From an uncultured Bacilli bacterium (lineage in GTDB: Bacteria; Bacillota_I; Bacilli_A; RF39; UBA660): 60,056 bases of DNA. This document shows positions 17,668-24,802 of the stretch, piece by piece. Each line of letters begins with the position of its first letter. Position 1 is the first letter of the stretch. The stretch spans positions 1-60,056 of the forward strand of contig CALVRR010000009.1 in the NCBI GenBank assembly GCA_944358705.1. The letters run 5' to 3'. Both the position numbers and the translations under genes were made by a program. The notes under the pieces were generated by a model. That model was given only the letters and a program-made list of their open reading frames with translations, was not told the origin of the DNA and searched no databases.

Positions 17668-18609
17668 TTAGACATTATAATTCACTTTTATAATATCTGT
17701 AAAATATGGTTGTCCTACTCTATTTGCTTCTTTATTCCAATCTTCCGTTACTAGTCCTGTTGCTGTATTCATTTTTGTAATACTCATTCCACCTGTTCCA
17801 GAGCAATGGCTAACTGTAATTTCATTACCATCTACTTTTATAATCATACCAATATGTCCTTCCATAGATGCTAAATCTCCTGCTTGAATATTTTTTTCTG
17901 CAGAACCGGTTATAGGAATTTTTTCACCTAGTTGTTCTAGTTCTCCCGTTACCATTGGTTTGGATATGTCGTACCCTCCATTTTTTAAACTCCAGGAAAT
18001 ATAGCCAGAACAATCTAAGCTATTTGGTTGTTTTGTTCCAGTGGTATCACTTCCAGCTGCTGTTACTACTTTTGGTGTTCCCCAGGTAGGGTCAAGTCCT
18101 TCACTAATTTTATCATGGCCTCCACCCCAGAAATAATTCATATGGGGGAATGTTGTAGATAAAAAGATAGCAGCCATAGTACTCTTTGCTCTTGTTGTCT
18201 TGGCTAGACTTAACGCTTTATTTAATAATTCTTGATAATATTCATAATCATATCCTGTTAGGGAAGTTTCATATGTTTTGGTATGTTGATATTTTATGGC
18301 ATTATCTAATCCTATGGAATTTATTTTTATACTATCGATTAGAGCTAGTTCTGCTTGCGAGAAAGTATTTACTGTCGTTACTATGTCGCTTGATAAGTTT
18401 GTTATTTCTGTTAAAACATTATTTAGATTTATTTCCATTTCATCGGAGATATTAGAAAAACAATTATCATGACTTTTTCCTATTTGGATAATACTTTCTC
18501 TAATATCCGGTAGTTCTTCTATCTCCTTTTTCGATAACTCTGCTTCTGTTTCTAGAACTGGTGCAGAAGCCAATAGACTATCATAATTTACTTTTACCTC
18601 TCCCATCAT
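17668..18609 (-). CDS. T7SS cargo protein with NlpC/P60 peptidase domain
   Basis: 313 aa. A helical targeting domain (1-120; VKVNYDSLLASAPVLE, then HDNCF) joins an NlpC/P60 cysteine peptidase. Catalytic Cys200 is in SLDCSGYISW and His252 in GHIGMIIKVDG; FWGGGHD precedes the Cys by about 40 residues. Enzymes of this class cut peptide stems of peptidoglycan. There is no signal peptide, so T7SS export is the likely route. Two ATG codons in a row follow GGGGG; the second (18606) has the better spacing. The coiled-coil partner gene is 8 bp upstream. Wall remodelling for the secretion machine or attack on rivals are both possible. Confidence 0.87.
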   Translation of the reverse strand: MMGEVKVNYDSLLASAPVLETEAELSKKEIEELPDIRESIIQIGKSHDNCFSNISDEMEINLNNVLTEITNLSSDIVTTVNTFSQAELALIDSIKINSIGLDNAIKYQHTKTYETSLTGYDYEYYQELLNKALSLAKTTRAKSTMAAIFLSTTFPHMNYFWGGGHDKISEGLDPTWGTPKVVTAAGSDTTGTKQPNSLDCSGYISWSLKNGGYDISKPMVTGELEQLGEKIPITGSAEKNIQAGDLASMEGHIGMIIKVDGNEITVSHCSGTGGMSITKMNTATGLVTEDWNKEANRVGQPYFTDIIKVNYNV

Positions 18610-18617
18610 ATCACCCC

Positions 18618-19097
18618 CTATTTTAATGTTAATAGCTGATTATATTTTTCGGTATAATACTTTAGTTTATCTTCTATCTCTTGCTTTCTACTGATATCTA
18701 TTTGTGGTTTTCCAATACTTGGTCCTAGGCTAATATTATTTAAGGCTACCCATTCTAAATATAATTGATTCCTTTTCGCTGCTACTTTTCTTTTTAATTC
18801 TTCGATTTCTTCTGTTCGCTTTTCTTCAGCTATAGAAAGAATATTTTCTTTCCATGAAGATATTTGATCTTCTATGTTTTCTAACTTTTTCTTTATTGTT
18901 TCTGATTTTTCAAATAACATGGGGTTATTGTCAATATAAAATGAATCTTTTGATAAACCTCTATTTTGTTCATTTACGATTGTCTCATATAAATTTCTAT
19001 TTTTACTTTCTATTATCTTTGTATAAGTTTCTACTTTTTCTTTTATATCATTCACATCTAATAAAGATTCCAATGGTGTATCACAGGTAATTGTCAT
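18618..19097 (-). CDS. Coiled-coil partner of the NlpC/P60 cargo (pair 3)
   Basis: 159 aa, helical. It has the signature of the partner family: the turn GLSKDSFYIDNNP near residue 48 and a long helix with KRTEEIEELKRK near 93. It lies 8 bp before the peptidase cargo gene. The start is odd: ATG 19097 has no Shine-Dalgarno sequence and sits only 10 bases after a terminator-like hairpin (19107-19136). The N-terminus (MTITCDTPLE) still aligns with the starts of its relatives, so this start is probably right. Confidence 0.7.
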   Translation of the reverse strand: MTITCDTPLESLLDVNDIKEKVETYTKIIESKNRNLYETIVNEQNRGLSKDSFYIDNNPMLFEKSETIKKKLENIEDQISSWKENILSIAEEKRTEEIEELKRKVAAKRNQLYLEWVALNNISLGPSIGKPQIDISRKQEIEDKLKYYTEKYNQLLTLK

Positions 19098-19106
19098 ATT
19101 AAGAAA

Positions 19107-19136
19107 AAACAGAATGATATTTGAATCATTCTGTTT
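19107..19136 (-). terminator. Terminator-like hairpin inside the T7SS array
   Basis: A 12-bp perfect stem with a 6-base loop overlaps the stop codon of the DUF4176 gene and is followed by TTTTTTC on the minus strand. The next start codon is 10 bases after it. Confidence 0.75.
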
Positions 19137-19461
19137 CCAAAGATTCTATTTGGAATCTAGGTTCTTCTTGTTTTTGTTGTTCTTTTTCATCTTCTTTCGA
19201 TGTCAATGTTACCACTCTATCTAGAAACTTATTAGATTCTTCATTTTTATATCCCGAAAAACATACTTCCTTAATTTGTTCATGATCAAATACACAAGTT
19301 ACATCCGAACGAAGAACTCCTTCAGGAAAAACGCAGCCACAGTAATCGAAAATCTTATTTGGCTTTTCTGGAGTTTTCATACAGTAACCTATAATCATAA
19401 CTTTTTTAGTACCTCCATTTAAAAGTACTACACTACCTAACGGTAAAATATTCTTATCCAT
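19126..19461 (-). CDS. DUF4176 protein, Lap2-type T7SS partner
   Basis: 111 aa. The opening LPLGSVVLLNGGTKKVMIIGY is the hallmark of DUF4176, a family found next to LXG effectors and shown in streptococcal systems to act with a WXG100-like protein in targeting the effector for export (Lap2). The middle part has DYCGCVFPEGVL and the tail is charged. It lies 17 bp after the stalk-type cargo gene. Finding it here supports the reading of the array as LXG-type T7SS cargo even though the cargo N-termini are divergent. Confidence 0.88.
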   Translation of the reverse strand: MDKNILPLGSVVLLNGGTKKVMIIGYCMKTPEKPNKIFDYCGCVFPEGVLRSDVTCVFDHEQIKEVCFSGYKNEESNKFLDRVVTLTSKEDEKEQQKQEEPRFQIESLETE

Positions 19462-19478
19462 TTTCTAACCTCTTTTCC

Positions 19479-21299
19479 TTATTCAAGTTCTTCTTTTTGA
19501 TTTGTAGTATCGTTCATACTCTCTTCAATTTTAATATTTTCAGGAGCATCATCTAATACTAATTTATTTACGTTTCCTGCCTTATATTTTTCTCCGGTTG
19601 GCATTGCGTTGTAACTGTCATTCGAAGTATCTGTGTTTTCTTGATAATCTCCTATATATGAGAATGAATTTTCATCTTCGTTTATAGAGTCATCTTCATA
19701 CTCATTATCTTTTTCTTTCTTGTTTTTGATATATTTTACTCCAGCAACTCCAGCAGCTCCAGCAACTCCTACACCTAGTATGGCAGGTATTACACTTCCT
19801 CCATCATTAGATGAAGTAGATGGTTTGGCACTTGATCCTTTATCAATACTAATAACATCTAGTTCTTCTCCACTGTTATCTATGATACCAGCGTCACTAT
19901 CTGGTGCCGATGGTGTTGTTGTTGAGGCATTACCATTTTCTCCTGCACTTGGAGTGGTTGGTGGTGTGCTTGATGTTCCTCCACCGTTATTGTTGCCTGG
20001 AACATAATATCCACTATTATTTCCAGTATTTCCACTTGGTCTACTCGTGTTACCATGGTTTGTATTTGAGCCACTTCCGGTATTGGTATTGCCACCTGTA
20101 TTATTATTGCTATTATTACCTCCATCAGGTTTTGTATTATTAGAATCATTACCTGTGTTGGTATTATTGTTATCATCACCAGTAGATGGAGTCTCAGAAT
20201 CTGTTCCTGTATTGCTATTATCTCCTGTATTGTCACTTGGTGTATCTGTATTATCGGAAGGTGTTTCTTCTGGCGTTGGGTCTGTTGTTGGTTTTTCTAC
20301 TTTATTTGGTGTATCACTCGGAGATGGATTTGGTGATGGAGTTTCTACTCTGGCTTGTGTTGACGAAGATCCATCATTATCCTCAGGATAATCGCCTCCA
20401 TTGTCACCACCGGTTCCTCCAGTATCTCCATCTTGGTCATCACCATCTCCTGGATCCCCATCAGAATCCCCATCAGAATCCCCATCAGAATCCCCATCAG
20501 AATCCCCATCAACTTCATTAGATGTATTTTTCTCCTCTATATATCTATCAACAATACTCTCACATTCTTCATTAGACAATCCTGGATATTTTTCTTTTAA
20601 TGTGTTCATCAATTCTTCTTTGTAACCTTTTTCAGATAAAATTGCTGGGAATGTTTGTTTATCTAGGTATTCTTTTGCTGTAAAATATCTTAAATCACTT
20701 ATGAGATCTGACTCTATATATCCAAATACTCCGGCACCTGACATTAGCGCTATAGATGGATCAATCCCTAAAGCTGAGTTTACATATCCAGCGATTACTG
20801 AGTTAGTTTCCATTTGATATTTTTTTATCTTTTCTCTATCCTCATCACTCAATCCTTCTTTAAATTCTTCGGATGTTGTCGCAACATTCATCGTTCCAGC
20901 AAGGATTGCTGCTTTTTCTTCGGCTGTATATAAATCACTATTTTGTATTAATTCTTTAAACCTTTCTTGATTAAATGTCAAACTAGCAAGTGGTTGACCT
21001 GAAATAGCATGTGGCCCTTTTATATCATTAATTATTTGAATTTCCGTGCTAGTAAAACAAGATACTGCTCCTGCCATGTATTCCCATAGATTGGCTATTG
21101 ATTCTTGAATCTTATTAATATTACTTTTATCAATTTCAATATCCACCTGGCCAATGTTATGTTTTGAATATAAGTCATTCAAGGTATCTGTAACATTATT
21201 CATCATTGATGAGTTTAGATTCGTGTATATTGTATTTAATGTGTTGGCACTTCTTAATACTCGATTATAGTCCACACATATATTTTTGCTTCCTTCCAT
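19479..21299 (-). CDS. T7SS cargo protein with repeat stalk and C-terminal membrane segment
   Basis: 606 aa. A helical targeting domain (1-100; ICVDYNRVLRSANTLN) and a second helical region to about 250 are followed by a low-complexity stalk of Asp, Ser, Gly, Thr, Asn and Pro (about 265-480), including DSDG repeats. A hydrophobic Gly/Ala-rich segment follows (IPAILGVGVAGAAGVAGVKY, about 500-520), then a basic stop-transfer (KNKKEKDNE) and an acidic 80-residue tail. It has no LPXTG. The layout is of a surface stalk held by a C-terminal membrane anchor, unusual for a T7SS substrate. The partner gene is 19 bp upstream and DUF4176 is downstream. Confidence 0.75.
   Translation of the reverse strand: MEGSKNICVDYNRVLRSANTLNTIYTNLNSSMMNNVTDTLNDLYSKHNIGQVDIEIDKSNINKIQESIANLWEYMAGAVSCFTSTEIQIINDIKGPHAISGQPLASLTFNQERFKELIQNSDLYTAEEKAAILAGTMNVATTSEEFKEGLSDEDREKIKKYQMETNSVIAGYVNSALGIDPSIALMSGAGVFGYIESDLISDLRYFTAKEYLDKQTFPAILSEKGYKEELMNTLKEKYPGLSNEECESIVDRYIEEKNTSNEVDGDSDGDSDGDSDGDSDGDPGDGDDQDGDTGGTGGDNGGDYPEDNDGSSSTQARVETPSPNPSPSDTPNKVEKPTTDPTPEETPSDNTDTPSDNTGDNSNTGTDSETPSTGDDNNNTNTGNDSNNTKPDGGNNSNNNTGGNTNTGSGSNTNHGNTSRPSGNTGNNSGYYVPGNNNGGGTSSTPPTTPSAGENGNASTTTPSAPDSDAGIIDNSGEELDVISIDKGSSAKPSTSSNDGGSVIPAILGVGVAGAAGVAGVKYIKNKKEKDNEYEDDSINEDENSFSYIGDYQENTDTSNDSYNAMPTGEKYKAGNVNKLVLDDAPENIKIEESMNDTTNQKEELE
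20461..20508. repeat. Four exact 12-bp tandem repeats in the stalk
   Basis: Unit TCAGAATCCCCA, repeated four times without a mismatch plus partial flanking units. It encodes DSDG repeats on the minus strand. Being a multiple of three, copy changes would alter stalk length without a frameshift. Confidence 0.9.
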
Positions 21300-21318
21300 A
21301 CGTCTATCCTTTCCATTT

Positions 21319-21831
21319 TTATATTTTGGCCCATAAGGTTTGAGCAGTAGTTTTCTTTCTTACTAAATTTTCTATTTCGCTTTGCAATACACTTCCTGCT
21401 GATTGCAAAGCTATTGAGGCACCTCTTGATGGATTGGTAGGATTGATAGAATTTGTTGTATTATTCGACATTTGACTTTGCAGAATTGACAATCTTTCAT
21501 CTATTTTGTCTATATAAGTTTCAAACTCCTTATCTCTATGGTTTTTTAAATTCTGTTCTATTATCTCTTTTGAACTTGTCAAATTTGCTATAACATCTGC
21601 TATTCTTTTATAAATGTTTATAGCCGTCGTATTAGCTCTTGATTGTCCATTGACATTAAAAGAATAAGCATCTAGCCCATTTCCTTCTTTCATTTCATTT
21701 TCTAATGATTCTAGAATTTCTTCTTTTAATTTATCTATAACCTGATCAAATTGCTTTTTTACATCTTCAATTTCGCTTGATTGAACAAACTTATTAACAT
21801 CACTTTGGTAAGTAATATTACTAATTTTCAT
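21319..21831 (-). CDS. Coiled-coil partner of the stalk cargo (pair 2)
   Basis: 170 aa, helical. Partner-family signature: MKISNITYQSDVNKF at the N-terminus, GLDAYSFNVNGQ near residue 52, and HRDKEFETYIDK near 97. Closest to 17095-17652. AGGAGGGG precedes the ATG and lies immediately after a 23-bp hairpin that separates this gene from the WXG100 gene upstream. The downstream cargo gene starts 19 bp later. Confidence 0.72.
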   Translation of the reverse strand: MKISNITYQSDVNKFVQSSEIEDVKKQFDQVIDKLKEEILESLENEMKEGNGLDAYSFNVNGQSRANTTAINIYKRIADVIANLTSSKEIIEQNLKNHRDKEFETYIDKIDERLSILQSQMSNNTTNSINPTNPSRGASIALQSAGSVLQSEIENLVRKKTTAQTLWAKI

Positions 21832-21844
21832 TTTATCCCCTCCT

Positions 21845-21903
21845 CAGTGTATTATAAATAAAAGAAAGATTTCTTTTATTTATAATACACTGCATATGCA
21901 GTG
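21845..21903 (-). other. Two overlapping hairpins between a WXG100 gene and the next gene
   Basis: In the transcript a 16-bp perfect palindrome (21888-21903) comes first, followed by a 23-bp perfect stem with a 2-base loop (21845-21892). They share five bases (21888-21892), so the two cannot be fully paired at once. There is no T run after the long stem, and the ribosome binding site of the next gene follows directly. A similar arrangement occurs at 42376-42435. Confidence 0.85.
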
Positions 21904-21909
21904 TTATAT

Positions 21910-22236
21910 TTAATTTCCATTATCAAAATTATTTGAATTTTCAACAATTTTTTGTTCGCTTGCTTTAAACATTTCTTCCCATGGAGCTAATTTATCATTT
22001 GTTAATTCTATTAATTTATTCTCAAGTGGTGGAAAGGTTGTTGTAGAAAAATCAGACCATGCCGCTGCTAGTGCTGCTGCTGCATCTCCACTTAAAGCAT
22101 TTCCGCCTTCTTTAGCATAATTTTCATCAATATTTGCATTCATAGACTTTGCTTTTTCTTCAATATCATCTGTAGATTTAGAAATTATACTTTTTGCTCT
22201 TTGAATGGCTGTATATGAAATTGTATTATCTGCCAT
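21910..22236 (-). CDS. WXG100-type T7SS protein, 108 aa
   Basis: A small helical-hairpin protein of WXG100 size. The turn between helices reads AAAWSDFSTTTFPP, so the Trp is present but Gly is replaced (WSD). The N-terminus is MADNTISYTAIQRAKS. It lies second in the operon, 19 bp after another WXG100-like gene. It may form a heterodimer with that protein or with a cargo targeting domain. AAGGAGGGATAAAA precedes the start. Confidence 0.82.
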   Translation of the reverse strand: MADNTISYTAIQRAKSIISKSTDDIEEKAKSMNANIDENYAKEGGNALSGDAAAALAAAWSDFSTTTFPPLENKLIELTNDKLAPWEEMFKASEQKIVENSNNFDNGN

Positions 22237-22255
22237 TTTTATCCCTCCTTTTGTA

Positions 22256-22552
22256 TTAGCCTCTTAATATATTTTCTACTTGACTTGTTGTTTGGGCAAG
22301 TTCTTTATCTGCATCAACTAGAGTGTTAATATAATTTTGGATACTTTCGGATGCTTTATCCATGATAACTTGAAGTTGTGCATCATAGGTTTCTTTTAAT
22401 GCATTGTATAGAGTACCACTGCATTCTTGCAAATCTCTATGTACAGCTTGCTTAATTATATCTACGCTAGAGTTAAAATCAGATAGCTGAGCTCTCATGA
22501 CTTGTTCAACTAATTCCAACTCTTCTGGTCTAATTGTTATACGATCACCCAT
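22256..22552 (-). CDS. WXG100-like T7SS protein without the WXG motif, 98 aa
   Basis: A helical hairpin of WXG100 length (MGDRITIRPEELELVEQ at the start). The turn is SGTLYNALKE, so neither Trp nor Gly of WXG is kept; this fits the divergent LXG-associated (Lap1-type) subgroup better than EsxA. I chose ATG 22552 because AGGAGG lies 8 bases upstream; an in-frame GTG at 22561 overlaps it. It is the first gene of the operon with a strong promoter 60 bp upstream. Confidence 0.75.
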   Translation of the reverse strand: MGDRITIRPEELELVEQVMRAQLSDFNSSVDIIKQAVHRDLQECSGTLYNALKETYDAQLQVIMDKASESIQNYINTLVDADKELAQTTSQVENILRG

Positions 22553-22611
22553 ATTATTCACCTCCTATATTTTGTTAAGAATATCTCTACCCTTTATATT
22601 CTTATAAATTA

Positions 22612-22640
22612 ATTGTAAGTTTTTTTCTTTCTTTCGTCAA
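22612..22640 (-). promoter_or_regulatory. Sigma-A promoter of the WXG100/cargo operon
   Basis: -35 TTGACG (22640-22635), 17-bp spacer, -10 TACAAT (22617-22612). Expected leader about 50 nt. Confidence 0.82.
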
Positions 22641-22672
22641 GAAAGTTTACAAACTTTAACATTTTTCTTGAC
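22636..22672. promoter_or_regulatory. Nested inverted repeat over the -35 box, operator candidate
   Basis: Outer arms GTCAAGAAA (22636-22644) and TTTCTTGAC (22664-22672) enclose a 16-bp inverted repeat AAAGTTT-AC-AAACTTT (22642-22657). It overlaps the -35 hexamer of the WXG100 operon promoter, as a repressor site would. Confidence 0.5.
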
Positions 22673-22707
22673 ATATTTACGTTTATATATGAAATTATTC
22701 AAAAAGA

Positions 22708-22738
22708 AAAGATATCTTCTCTTTTTGAAGATATCTTT
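22708..22738 (-). terminator. Terminator of the pair-1 operon
   Basis: A 12-bp perfect stem (AAAGATATCTTC / GAAGATATCTTT) with a 7-base loop lies just after the stop codon at 22744, followed by TCTTTTTG on the minus strand. Confidence 0.85.
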
Positions 22739-22743
22739 GTAAT

Positions 22744-23760
22744 CTATTTTATTTGTGCTTTTGACATATCAATTAGTTCATAGCCACCATAGGCATAATT
22801 TCCTGCACTTGTTTTGGTTCTATAAAGACCTGTTTCTTTATCATAATAAAACGTTATGTCTGTTCCTATGATTTTATCTCCATTTATATAAATGTGTTTT
22901 CCGTTTTCTACATGAATCGGATCTCTGGCATCTACCATTTCTTCCATTGTACTATTATCTAGACTTCTAACTACTTTTTCTCCGTCTACAAAGGATTTGG
23001 CTTCTTCTGATAAACTATTGTATGCTTTCGTTTTTTCGTAGTCAGATTTTGTTATATCTGTTTCTATTTTTGCATAGTCTAAGATTTCCTTATTAACAGA
23101 TTTTGATACTTCTGTTGCAGATACCTTTCTTGGGGTTGTCGATTGTCTTAATTGATGTTTTGAGGTATTCTCTTTTTCGGTATCATTTGTAGTGGTTGTA
23201 TTATTTTTTTGTTCTGTTGGTAATTTCATATCGTCTGTAGACCATTTTTCTATTATTGTTCCATCGGATTTTTTTAAGTCTGATTCTGCAATTCCTAGAT
23301 AAGAAGCTAGGGCACTGGCTGTTGTATATCCCATGGCAACACCACCTTCTGATATCAAATACGTTCCTGTTGCTTCGTTATAGGTAAATTCTAACCCACT
23401 ACTATCTCCCCAGTACTTTCCTAAAACTGTGGAGCGTGCATAAAACTTACCATCTTTTGCTTGAAAGCTATCAGCTGCTATATTACATAGTAATTCTTCT
23501 GTTCTCTTATAGATTTCTATGGTTTGTTGCATCTTCTCACTTAATGTTACTATACTTTCTATACTATCCTCAATCGAAGTTGTTAGTGAATCTATAGAAG
23601 ATAAAGAAGTTAAGCAGTTATTATGCATATTACTTATTTCTGTAAGCTCTTCTTGCTTATCACTAATTATATTTTTAGTATTTTTCTCTGTTCCTTGTAA
23701 ACTACTAAGTTTACTACTTCCTGATGTTAATAAACTATAATCTAGCTCTACTTTATCCAT
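22744..23760 (-). CDS. T7SS cargo protein with unrecognised C-terminal domain
   Basis: 338 aa. A helical targeting domain (1-105; MDKVELDYSLLTSGSSKLSS, then HNNCL near 48) is followed by a compact part (KYWGDSSGLEFTYNEATGTY), a disordered Thr/Asn/Lys linker near 195-225 and a C-terminal domain ending in YYDKETGLYRTKTSAGNYAY. I do not recognise the C-terminal domain; its strand-rich, Tyr-rich look would suit a small toxin or a wall-binding fold. There is no adjacent gene that looks like immunity. The partner gene is 13 bp upstream. GGAGAAGGAA precedes the ATG. Confidence 0.72.
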   Translation of the reverse strand: MDKVELDYSLLTSGSSKLSSLQGTEKNTKNIISDKQEELTEISNMHNNCLTSLSSIDSLTTSIEDSIESIVTLSEKMQQTIEIYKRTEELLCNIAADSFQAKDGKFYARSTVLGKYWGDSSGLEFTYNEATGTYLISEGGVAMGYTTASALASYLGIAESDLKKSDGTIIEKWSTDDMKLPTEQKNNTTTTNDTEKENTSKHQLRQSTTPRKVSATEVSKSVNKEILDYAKIETDITKSDYEKTKAYNSLSEEAKSFVDGEKVVRSLDNSTMEEMVDARDPIHVENGKHIYINGDKIIGTDITFYYDKETGLYRTKTSAGNYAYGGYELIDMSKAQIK

Positions 23761-23773
23761 TTCCTTCTCCTTT

Positions 23774-24256
23774 CTATAAAGTGCTTAATGCTTTTGCCAC
23801 ATCATCCGAGGCCGTTTCCCATACACTTATTGTTGTTGTTTTTTGGGATATTGCAGCATTATTTTCTCCTCGACTATTATTTGCTTTTAGTGCCTCTAAC
23901 TCTGCATAAAGTTCTTCAATATGAGTATCTATTGCTTGTTTTAATGCTTGCAATTCTTCCTTCCTTTTATTCGTTGCTTCCGCTACTAATTTTCCTTTTA
24001 TGTCTTCCGCTGCTTGAAGTAACTCATTTAGTGAACTAATAATTGTTGCACCTTCTGTATTTAAAGGAGTAATCCCTCCAAAATCTAGAGCTTCTACAGA
24101 GAGTCCACCTACTGTTCTTTCTTCCTCTATGACATTATTCACTTCATTTACCCAGGCAGATAATGAAGTAGTAATTTCTGTCATTTTACTTTCTACAACA
24201 TTAGGATCTATTGCCATAGACATTGGTGTTGTATATTTTGTAAAATCATATGCCAT
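23774..24256 (-). CDS. Coiled-coil partner of the pair-1 cargo
   Basis: 160 aa, helical, partner-family signature: GLSVEALDFGG near residue 50 and KRKEELQALKQ near 90. It is Ala/Glu-rich. The GTG at 24265 lies inside the ribosome binding site AGAGGTG, so ATG 24256 is the start. It opens a two-gene operon with its own promoter and terminator. Its N-terminus (MAYDFTKYTTPM) has diverged from the other three partners, as has its cargo. Confidence 0.72.
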   Translation of the reverse strand: MAYDFTKYTTPMSMAIDPNVVESKMTEITTSLSAWVNEVNNVIEEERTVGGLSVEALDFGGITPLNTEGATIISSLNELLQAAEDIKGKLVAEATNKRKEELQALKQAIDTHIEELYAELEALKANNSRGENNAAISQKTTTISVWETASDDVAKALSTL

Positions 24257-24279
24257 TTTTTTCACCTCTATTTTATTTT

Positions 24280-24308
24280 ATTATAATCTAACAATAAAAA
24301 ATGGTCAA
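24280..24308 (-). promoter_or_regulatory. Sigma-A promoter of the pair-1 operon
   Basis: -35 TTGACC (24308-24303), 17-bp spacer, -10 TATAAT (24285-24280), 24 bp before the start codon. Confidence 0.85.
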
Positions 24309-24372
24309 TTATAGATTGATTTTGTATCATATTAGAATCTTATTTTACATACTATTTTTATAGGTATATATA

Positions 24373-24402
24373 AACACCAATTGTATTTTTTTGAATACTT
24401 TA
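24373..24402 (+). promoter_or_regulatory. Sigma-K-like promoter of the CotZ-like genes
   Basis: -35 AACA (within AACACCAATT), 17-bp spacer, -10 AATACTTTA (24394-24402), one mismatch to CATAnnnTA. Same -35 word and spacing as at 13012-13041. Confidence 0.55.
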
Positions 24403-24430
24403 TATTAGATAAAGATTAAGAGGTGGTTGT

Positions 24431-24787
24431 ATGCGAAATAATAATTGTATTCTAAATTTACTTAAGGTTATTGATTTACTTCAAAGAAATTCTGTTAATC
24501 ATTGTAATAATGAGAAAGGTTGTATTCGTCCTTTTTTAGGCCCTAGTAATACCGTTTCTTGTTATAACACTCGACCTATTTCTTTATATACTAAAGATGG
24601 TAGTTTGTTTACTTTTTCTGGTAGTAGTGTTTTTCGAGTAGAAAGAGTCGATGATGATTGTGTTGTACTTCAAGTTCTTTCTGGAGTTAATCCTAATTAC
24701 ACGGCTACTGGAGAAGTAGTAACTGTTTCTCCTAGATGCTTTTGTGCTATTCGTTGCTTTCCTGATACTTCTATCACCTGTTTATAG
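24431..24787 (+). CDS. CotY/CotZ-family spore coat protein, first copy
   Basis: 118 aa, Cys-rich. The family layout is visible: an N-terminal helix (NLLKVIDLLQRN), CNTRP-like turn (CYNTRPISLYTKDG), FRVERVDDDC, and the closing CFCAIRCFPDTSI that matches the CFCAI.C ending of B. subtilis CotY/CotZ. These proteins cross-link through disulfides into the outer coat, crust or exosporium. The start is preceded by AAGAGGTGG. A sigma-K-like promoter fits late mother-cell expression. The second copy follows after 15 bp. Confidence 0.88.
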   Translation: MRNNNCILNLLKVIDLLQRNSVNHCNNEKGCIRPFLGPSNTVSCYNTRPISLYTKDGSLFTFSGSSVFRVERVDDDCVVLQVLSGVNPNYTATGEVVTVSPRCFCAIRCFPDTSITCL

Positions 24788-24802
24788 AAAGGAGGAGATG
24801 AT

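Noticed and set aside
20455..20515. CRISPR-like array
   Set aside because: The 12-bp units are contiguous without spacers and encode DSDG repeats in frame; it is a coding tandem repeat.
19720..20625. Long open frames on the plus strand opposite the stalk region
   Set aside because: They arise from the low-complexity Ser/Asp/Thr/Pro-coding sequence of the minus-strand gene; no ribosome binding sites and improbable protein composition.
22673..22700. Possible plus-strand promoter TTGACA near 22668
   Set aside because: No -10 at the right distance and no gene on the plus strand downstream.
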